Shown here piece after piece: positions 57,458 to 64,000 of a DNA stretch of 64,000 nt. Both the position numbers and the translations under genes were made by a program. Numbering within the stretch: position 1 is the stretch's first letter; every line of letters begins with the position of its first letter. The notes under the pieces are model-generated. The model was not told the DNA's origin, searched no databases, and was given only the letters and a program-made list of their open reading frames with translations. Origin of the DNA: Topomyia yanbarensis (lineage: Eukaryota; Arthropoda; Insecta; Diptera; Culicidae); NCBI RefSeq assembly GCF_030247195.1, contig NC_080671.1:208571993-208635992 (forward strand), written 5' to 3'.

Positions 57458-58378
57458 CACGTGCTGATGGATGGGCTCTCAGGTTAAGCCCGTATCGATA
57501 CGATATCGAATATGTCCGAGAAGTTGAGAATATCGCCGATCCGCCATCTAGGCTCTACAATGGAAAAAATGCAGCGTTCGATGAGGAAAACAGTCCATGG
57601 GAATTAGCAACTCTCGAAGCAAATTCAGTAGAATTTGGAGGAAGAAATTAAGAACGCTACAGATCAGGAGGAAACTCTGCCAAAAGTAATGTCTGCATTA
57701 GAATCAGGAGTATGGCCTAAATACTTGCAAAGGTACCACACGGTTGAAAAGGATCTATCCGTTCGGAATGGTATGGTTATTAAAACCGGCTGTGCAGTAG
57801 TACCCAAAACACTTCAGACACATGCCTTGGAGGTAGCACACGAGGGACACCCGTCAACCGCAAAAATGAAGAGCATAATGCGGCAACGCGTGTGGTGTCC
57901 AGGAATGCCTAGACATAACCACCTGGGTTGAATCATGTAAAACATGTTGTGTCAACGGCAAACCGGAAAAAACTACGCCAATGGAAAGGGTGTTTATCCC
58001 AAAAACTGCCTGGGATACCGTAGCACTCGATTTCAATGGCCCCTACGTCAAGTTCGGAGGCATTCTCATTCTAGTAGTAGTCGACTACAAATCTAGATTC
58101 GTTATAGCAAAACCTGTGAAATCAACCAGGAGGAACGGAATGGCAGCCTTATTCTTAGGAATAAATATGGAAAGGTATCCAAGCGACACGTACCACAAAC
58201 CAAAAAAGTCAAACCGTGGTGTGATACACAAAACTGCACTACCGCATTTAACGCAGATGACCAAAAAACGGATGAGCCGTGTTTGAAAATGCCGGAGCAA
58301 CCAAAGCGTGAGAAACGAACACCGTTGTTCCTAGGCGATTACATCCGATCAGTTGATGATTCGACCGATAGTTAATTG
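57458..58378 (+). pseudogene. gypsy2 RNase H end, integrase and tail
   Basis: RNase H end and linker (YDIEYVREVENIADPPSRLY), frameshift near 57640, integrase zinc region (AHEGHPSTAKMKS with the CKTCC pair after a second shift near 57915), then the core start WDTVALDFNGPYVKFGGILI with the first catalytic Asp. After VIAKPVKST the rest of the core, including the second Asp and the Glu, is deleted. The C-terminal tail follows (REKRTPLFLGDYIRSVDDST, stop at about 58372). No 3' LTR recognised. Confidence 0.82.
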
Positions 58379-58411
58379 ACTGCTACTGAGAATAAAATAA
58401 ATTTAAAAGTA

Positions 58412-58890
58412 CACTCAAGTTTTTTTTACGCGGTTTTTTTTGCGCGGTATTTGTTTACGCGGATTTTGGAATTTACGCGGTTTTCATTTACGCGGATTTT
58501 GAAATTTACGCGGTTTTCATTTACGCGGATTTTGAAATTTACGCGGTTTTCATTTACGCGGTTTTTGAAATTTAAGCGGATTTTGGAATTTACGCGGTAT
58601 CCATCAACGAGGTTCGCTTTATCGCGGATTATTAAATTTAAGTGGTCTTCATTTACGCGGATTTTGAAATTTACGCGGTTTTCATTTACGCGGATTTTGA
58701 AATTTACGCGGTTTTCATTTACGCGGATTTTGAAATTTACGCGGTTTTCATTTACGCGGATTTTGAAATTTACGCGGTTTTCATTTACGCGGATTTTGAA
58801 ATTTACACGGTATTCATTTACGCGGATTTTGAAATTTACGCGGTTTTCATTTACGCGGCCTATATCCCCCGCGTAAAAAAAACCTGAGTG
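58412..58890 (+). mobile_element. TA-flanked MITE with 33-bp repeats, expanded copy
   Basis: Flanked by TA (58410-58411 and 58891-58892). Ends CACTCAAGTTTTTTTTACGC and (complement) CACTCAGGTTTTTTTTACGC. Inside are about a dozen copies of a 33-bp unit (ggttttcatttacgcggatt plus ttgaaatttacgc). 33 is divisible by 3, so an apparent 11-residue repeat protein (FTRILKFTRFS) appears; this is not a gene. Same family as 41520-41638, which has only about two units. Confidence 0.88.
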
Positions 58891-58893
58891 TAT

Positions 58894-59122
58894 CAGAGAT
58901 GCCAGGTACTTTTTTCAAATGTCTGCAATAATAATTTTAAAAGTCTGGGAAGAACAAAAATGTCAGAAAAGCTAGTGTAACCAAAAGCCTTTATATTCAA
59001 AAATCTGCAAATATCTGCAACCAAACTAAAAAATCTGCAAATATCTGCGTCATCGAAAAAATCTGCAGCTTAAATTAAAAGTCTGCGAATTTGCAGACTT
59101 GTCTGCAAATCTGGCATCTCTG
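58894..59122. mobile_element. 229-bp hAT-type MITE
   Basis: Exact 8-bp TSD GAGTGTAT at 58886-58893 and 59123-59130. Ends CAGAGATGCCAGG and (complement) CAGAGATGCCAGA. Internal words atctgcaaatatctgca repeat about five times. Its left TSD lies inside the end of the neighbouring TA-flanked MITE, so it inserted later. Confidence 0.9.
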
Positions 59123-59185
59123 GAGTGTATACAATTGAGTTCTACAAGATGACGACACGAATGAACTCATGATGAATGAAGTTCA

Positions 59186-59312
59186 CGTTTGACAATTCTC
59201 GGTGGTTTGTTTTCTATGTAAATTGTGTGAGTGCGAGTGCAAGGGGTACTCATCTGTTACATTCGAACTCACGTAATTCCTATGTAAACAAACCACCGAG
59301 AATTGTCAAACG
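59186..59312. repeat. 27-bp inverted repeat, 127 bp overall
   Basis: CGTTTGACAATTCTCGGTGG... at 59186-59212 and its exact complement at 59286-59312. Weaker similarity extends outward (gaagttcac/gaagttcat). Probably a small MITE; TSD not identified. Confidence 0.65.
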
Positions 59313-59359
59313 AAGTTCATCCGGCTCATTTTGTGGGGTTATGTCGGTTGGTGTAAAAC

Positions 59360-59649
59360 CAGGCTCCTAGCAACCCTATACCATCATATGGAGTTTGACA
59401 GCGACCGACATATATGGGGCGTTATAGCTATAAAGCCCCAAACAAAGAATTATGTTCGGCACTATGCTCGATATTCAAGCATTCCACACGACGTTTTGCA
59501 TCTTGTGGGATGATTTAATATCATATCATTTAGAAAATCGACATTTTGTAACTAAATACAGCTTCTAATCATTCGGATCAAAATCAATGTTTTGCCTTTC
59601 ATGGCAGTGATGCTGGCTGTACAGAGATGTCGTCCTTGACAGGGGGCTG
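59360..59649 (+). mobile_element. 290-bp hAT-type MITE, copy A
   Basis: Exact 8-bp TSD TGTAAAAC at 59352-59359 and 59650-59657. Ends CAGGCTCC and (complement) CAGCCCCC. Near-identical to copy B in opposite orientation. No coding capacity. Confidence 0.92.
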
Positions 59650-59699
59650 TGTAAAACCTAATGCATTATTTTGTTCAATTTGACAAGTAAACTACAAAA

Positions 59700-60171
59700 C
59701 TTCCCGGTCAAACCATTCGGAATTTGATTCGGAATCCTGAATGGAGTCAGTATGGATTCCACATCAAATGCAACAACCAATTCTGAGTCGGAATCGGTTG
59801 TTGCATTTGATTTGGAATCAGCCCCCTGTCAAGGACGACATCTCTGTACAGCCAGCATCACTGCCATGAAAGGCAAAACATTGATTTTGATCCGAATGAT
59901 TAGAAGCTGTATTTAGTTACAAAATGTCGATTTTCTAAATGATATGATATTAAATCATCCCACAAGATGCAAAACGTCGTGTGGAATGCTTGAATATCGA
60001 GCATAGTGCCGAACATAATTCTTTGTTTGAGGCTTTATAGCTATAACGCCCCATATATGTCGGTCGCTGTCAAACTCCATATGATTGTATAGGGTTGCCA
60101 GGAGCCTGTTTGGAATCCATAATGACTCCATTCAGAAATCCGAACCGGTTCCGGAATGAGTTTAACTGGGT
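59700..60171. mobile_element. Foldback-type MITE, interrupted by copy B
   Basis: Without copy B, the left arm 59702-59782 (ctgaatggagtcagtatgga, aaatgcaacaacc) is nearly the reverse complement of 59797-60171 (ggttgttgcatttgat, ccataatgactccattcag). Outer ends are cccggtcaaac and (complement) cccagttaaac. A 50-bp piece of the right arm recurs at 61797-61846. Confidence 0.75.
59819..60108 (-). mobile_element. 290-bp hAT-type MITE, copy B
   Basis: Exact 8-bp TSD TTTGGAAT at 59811-59818 and 60109-60116, different from the TSD of copy A. This is therefore an independent insertion in inverted orientation rather than a single palindromic element. A handful of substitutions separate it from copy A. 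Confidence 0.92.
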
Positions 60172-60529
60172 TGTTGTGGCTAGATCAGAGTCAATAGACT
60201 TTTCTACGGCTCATGTACGTACACGCCACATGACACAAATACTACATTACAAGCTGGTGGAAAATAATAAACAAAGACGGCAAAACTAAATGGGTTTGTT
60301 TTCAACCAGGAAACATCATTAGTGTTCGTGAGACCGGTCGCAAAGAACTCAATACATTGAAGTCGCGCCAGGATTGAATTTCAAACCGTTTATCTACACG
60401 CTTACAAAAACTATCTAAAATCGAGTTCTTTTGACTCAATCTCGGAGTATTGTGGAATAAGATCAAATTAGGTAAAGCGTGTTTGACGCTAGTTTACAAC
60501 TCTAAAGTACCTTGTTCTACAGAAGAACT
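60172..60529. other. No recognised feature
   Basis: Non-coding by eye. Confidence 0.4.
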
Positions 60530-60795
60530 CGACTAATGTCGTTTTCGCTTGAAGCAGAAACTAACTCAGTTTCGGACCTAACTGCTGTCAAACCGTTTGT
60601 TTGAAGCCAGTTTCCAACCTAGGTTATGCGCCACTGAACTGAAAACCGGGTTGGGTTCCAACCTGAAATATATTTCGGGTTCGCTCACACCACCGCTGTT
60701 TGGCGAGAACCCAACTCAGTTTCATTAAAAACGTTCGTTTGAAGTAACTAACCTGGGTTAGTTTCTAGGTTCTCAATCGAAAACGACATAAGTCG
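60530..60795. mobile_element. 266-bp MITE-like element
   Basis: 18-bp inverted ends CGACTAATGTCGTTTTCG (60530-60547) and the complement of 60778-60795 (one mismatch). The interior has mirrored aactcagtttc/gggttagtttc words and repeated gttgggttcc-type words. No TSD identified. Confidence 0.6.
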
Positions 60796-61794
60796 AATCT
60801 TTCGTTTCGTTTTTGGCAACACTAATAAGTGCGAAAGCGACGCAAAACTCAAAATACTTAAATATAAGATACAAGAATTTATTCTTTGGGTTACTTTAAT
60901 TTGCTGTGTATGTCTACTTATTATGTAGTGCACATTGTTCAGTATGTTTGTTTACTTCGCATGAACGATAGTAAGGTGTACTATGAAATGTATTCACAAT
61001 ATAAGTGCGACAGCGAATGCTTTTTTTTCATTTTCTTACTCTTAAATTGATAGGAAGATTGTGTATTTGTATGAGGTACAAATAGGAACTAAACATCAAA
61101 GAGAATAGGGAAAGAGACGAATAGTGTGAAGCCAAAAATACCTTATTGAGCAGACCAATCGTGCAATGTAAATAAACATTACTCATGCCTGAGTTGGAGG
61201 AGATAAGTATTGTACATTTATCAAAAAAGAAATTTGAATTTCCGTCAGAATTTAGTGCAATCGTGATTGTAAGGTGCATTCTAGAGTATATGTATGAGTA
61301 AAAACAAGCTTTAGAATTATTTCATCTCTTTGTTTCGAAATGCACATCGTTTGATAAACAAATACAACGATCGACAAAAGGTTTGTTTTCAAAATATAAT
61401 AGGAGTCATTTAAAGTGCTGCCATTAGAAGCGGTTGCCAAAATTCTAGTGTTGAAATCATGGTAAAGGGAGTGTTGCCGTTTTGACTGATTTTCACTTTG
61501 CGTCTCTTTACATATTCTCTTTGCTAAACATGTGGTGCAGTACTTTGTCCTGATTGAATGTTTTAATATTTAGTTATTGCTGACCCGGCCGCCATTATTA
61601 ATTTAGCAAATCAGAAACCAACATCTAATTAATCGCAAAAACAAAAAAAAAGAAATCCACCTTTCCATCCTACGCCTTGCACCAGAAACGCACACTCGAA
61701 TGATTCTCTCTTTCGCTCTAATGGCTTGATAGAGCAATGACAAATGCAATCCACTGTGATAGAGCAGGGTTGGCCTGCGTTTTGGCGCACTGGG
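60796..61794. other. No recognised feature
   Basis: AT-rich. Short minus-strand frames show no domain. Confidence 0.4.
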
Positions 61795-61847
61795 TAATGA
61801 CTCCATTCAGAAATCCGAACCGGTTCCGGAATGAGTTTAACTGGGTA
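61795..61847 (+). repeat. Fragment of the foldback MITE arm
   Basis: About 50 bp identical to 60120-60170 (aatgactccattcagaaatc, cgaaccggttccgg, aatgagtttaactgggt). The short direct repeat actgggtaa borders it on both sides (61788 and 61840). Confidence 0.8.
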
Positions 61848-63162
61848 AGAGGCGATACCACACTGAACCTAAAAATCATGTAAAATTTATCTGAAAACGC
61901 ATATAATTATTTTCCATGGAGTTTTTCACATAATTTCTATGTGCAAATCACATAAATATTCAAGATATTGCTCTGATTACATTCATTGGATCAATCACAT
62001 ATATTTTTTATTTATATTATTGTTTTTAGGTAATACTTTTGAAGTGGAATTCTTATGAGAATTATTGATGGTTATGGTAAATTTCACGTGATATTACATT
62101 ATTTTTAGATGCTTTTCCTTTAGTGTTATGGAACAAGTTTTATTGATACAAACATTATACAAAACTGAAATAGTTTATTTAACTTATATGTATGCCAAAG
62201 AGCATTCCGTGCGCTCTAGGAGACGTCAGCATTGAATAACTGCCTTTTGTCGATCATGTTAGAGGCTTCAAGAATAGTCCACTTCTGAAAATATAAATCC
62301 GGATGAATAGGATTATTCACATTGTTGATGATTTTATTAATAAACGACAAACTTACATTTGTGTTGTACCATTATTGTTACGCAAGCCTGTTAGTTTACA
62401 TTGTGTTTCAGGTCAAGCAAATAATTCACATATTCACCATTTTGAAATAATTTTTCATATCTGCAATTCATATTTCATTGATCAGATATTGTTATCACTA
62501 ATAATCGTCATTCACATACAATGTATCGTATTGACAATAGATTATTATATGTGTGTTTATGTGTTTGGCACATAATTTTTAATGGATGCACATAGTATGA
62601 ATACGATAGTCATCCGAGTTGAGCTATGTGATATTTCTAATAATTTGAATGAGATATCTTGGTTCAGTGCACGTATATGGCACCCCTATCCCATTTGCAT
62701 TGAACTGACATAAGTCAACATCTCAGCGGGCACACAAATTATGGGCCCCACTGACAGTTCAAATTGTTCTGCTTGTTTTGCTCGAAGCTCGATTTTCACT
62801 AGTCAGATACCGTACGGCATGACTCCATTTTTAGATATTTGTTAAAAAGCGAGAATATTGGATAGCTAATTGAAGAAATGTGTGGTGTTAGACATGTCGG
62901 TGAATAACAAAAAATTTACAACATAGTGCACCAACAAATTAAATGAATTCAACTATCACAAAATTGTGTCGAATGAAATTGATTCTGTTTATTGTGGATC
63001 GACCCTAGCACGACGTTTTAGATATTGGCATAGAAATCATGGCGGCGTAGCAGATACCTGGGCGATACAATAGAAAATTGCCCTGATAGGGTTAACACTC
63101 TAAATTCGAGTTATTCATCCTATCGAAGTATTTTAGCAAAGTTTTTTTTGAGAAGAAGCCGG
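61848..63162. other. No gene; region rich in tcacata words
   Basis: The words cacata/tatgtg recur on both strands between 61925 and 62590. CACTGAACC (61860) and its complement GGTTCAGTG (62662) could be ends of an ~800-bp element, but no TSD supports it. From 62670 to 63162 nothing is recognised. Confidence 0.4.
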
Positions 63163-63657
63163 ATGTGTGGTACGAGTTGAGATACTCAGACAGTGTAACC
63201 ACAGATAACAGACGTTTAGGCTCGATTTGAATCGTGTGTAAATACCCGCTGCTGAAATTCCGAATAAATCAGACGTCTGAAACATGTTTGGCAAACGTTT
63301 GTAGATGGCGAAGTGATCGATACAATGTAGTTAGAGTGCAGCTGTCAAACACGTGTAGCAAACAGTTGCGCAGATGGCAATAGTGGAACACGGATTTCCA
63401 ACGCTTATCAATTTGAAAGTTTACACAGGTATTTGAAGAAATTTTGTTCTAGCCTAAACGTCTGTTATCTGTGGTGTAACGCATGCTGAACATAAACTGG
63501 CAACCCTGTGCGTTCGCACTCACGCCGAGTGCACCCCACCATCTTTGCATCTGCCATTAACACATCCTCTTTCAAGATCCAATCATCAAGCAGGTAAGAC
63601 GTGCAGAAGCACAGCCAGCTGGGTGGTTCCTTTTCCGGTAGCCCTTAGGATTTCACA
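63163..63657 (+). repeat. Dispersed 214-bp repeat, copy 2 (with insertion)
   Basis: Near-identical to 33454-33667 by eye, but split by the 274-bp element at 63200-63473. The duplicated 7-bp site is counted inside this span. Confidence 0.9.
63200..63473. mobile_element. 274-bp MITE with 23-bp TIRs and 7-bp TSD
   Basis: Inverted ends beginning CACAGATAACAGACGTTTAG are identical for 23 bp. Direct repeats GTGTAAC lie at 63193-63199 and 63474-63480. The unoccupied version of the site exists in the same window (cagtgtaacgc at about 33480-33490), so the TSD and boundaries are confirmed by comparison. The superfamily is uncertain: 7 bp is unusual, and P- or hAT-type elements make 8. Confidence 0.92.
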
Positions 63658-64000
63658 GCACAGTTCTCAATTAATTGGATATCCAATTAGACTAACTTGT
63701 AGGTCTAAGTAAGCACAACAACTTTGCCAAAGAAAGTATGGTGTTAAATGTTAACGCCAACGAAATATTCGGCCACAGCACCAATCAGTCCAAATCCCAT
63801 AAGCTATGGGATTCCTACAACGCGAATTCCTTTTTCACGCCCTCAGTTATTCGCGTAGTAGGAGACTATGCTAGAATGTTTTTACTTCACCGTTTGCGAA
63901 ACCATCCACGAATATGAATGAAACGCTAACGCGCACAATTAAGAGGGCAAAATTGTACTAGTTGTAATAGTAGTACTTATTTTGCTTTGCTCCACAGATT
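63658..64000. other. No recognised feature
   Basis: Right edge of the window. No gene or repeat boundary seen. Confidence 0.4.

Larger units (their letters stand above)
35976..58378 (+). mobile_element. gypsy2: decayed Ty3/gypsy element, split by an R1-type LINE
   Basis: Plus-strand gag (36433), protease (37902), RT (38300-38970, resuming at 56494), RNase H (56700), integrase (57640-58170) and a C-terminal tail ending at about 58372. The 17.5-kb LINE complex at 38971-56493 interrupts it, with TSD TCGATGAA at 38963-38970 and 56494-56501. Without all insertions the coding part is under 5 kb. It has many frameshifts, a deletion in RT and a large deletion in the integrase core. No LTR pair was identified, so the left limit given here is approximate. 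Motif style resembles the mag/CsRN1 side of Ty3/gypsy (recalled likeness). This is the oldest layer of the right-hand nest. Confidence 0.8.

Noticed and set aside
58376..58887. Apparent 11-residue repeat protein
   Set aside because: It arises because the 33-bp MITE repeat is divisible by 3; the array lies between TIRs with TA flanks.
59360..60108. A single long palindromic (foldback) transposon
   Set aside because: The two arms have different perfect 8-bp TSDs, so they are two separate insertions.
61860..62670. 800-bp element bounded by CACTGAACC/GGTTCAGTG
   Set aside because: Only a 9-bp inverted match and no target-site duplication; could be chance.

Overview
This window reads as intergenic chromosomal DNA from a transposon-rich dipteran. 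A culicine mosquito (Aedes-like) fits best, because of the mixture of I-type and R1-type LINEs, Ty3/gypsy elements, a tRNA-derived SINE, many short TIR elements and short GT-AG introns. That species call is inference from remembered family likeness, not a database result. No ordinary host gene is recognised. Almost everything that can be named is a mobile element or the remains of one, and the window is best read as insertions layered inside insertions, many of them datable by exact target-site duplications (TSDs).

Left block, 1-22 kb. A hAT-type transposase gene on the minus strand (17178-19106) is cut in its last codons by a Ty3/gypsy element (gypsy1, 2838-17177, minus strand). The missing C-terminus of the hAT gene lies on the far side at 2721-2837. 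gypsy1 has LTRs about 1% apart, a tRNA-Lys-type primer site, a polypurine tract and a 4-bp TSD, but its reverse-transcriptase core is deleted. Its gag gene is split by a full-length I-type LINE (8116-14119, 13-bp TSD) that has an intact 1243-residue endonuclease/RT/RNase H ORF. A decayed CR1/L2-like LINE (19.2-21.7 kb, plus strand) follows.

Middle block, 21.7-36 kb. Long (TA)n arrays lie at 21.8, 27.9 and 30.0 kb. The second is broken by a 500-base assembly gap. The first and third each join a copy of the same ~295-bp repeat, in opposite orientations. There is also a piggyBac-like 113-bp MITE, a cluster of repeats carrying a CTAGCGCC motif, and a relic of a histone locus: an H3 pseudogene with TATA box and a consensus histone 3' stem-loop, then a tandemly duplicated H1-like relic.

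Right block, 36-58.4 kb. A decayed Ty3/gypsy element (gypsy2, plus strand) has gag and pol pieces separated by two segments that look like spliceosomal introns whose removal restores the frame. Its RT is split by an R1-type LINE (38971-56493, 8-bp TSD). The LINE is in turn split by a 2.3-kb insertion in ORF1 and a 9.8-kb insertion in ORF2. The 9.8-kb insertion contains a 3.9-kb hAT-like element, which contains a SINE, giving five levels of nesting.

Right edge, 58.4-64 kb. This is a field of small non-autonomous elements: a TA-flanked MITE with an expandable 33-bp internal repeat, three hAT-type MITEs with clean 8-bp TSDs (two form a 750-bp palindrome), a foldback element, and a repeat present both with and without a 274-bp TIR insertion.

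The elements are mostly dead. The one ORF that looks fully functional is ORF2 of the I-type LINE.
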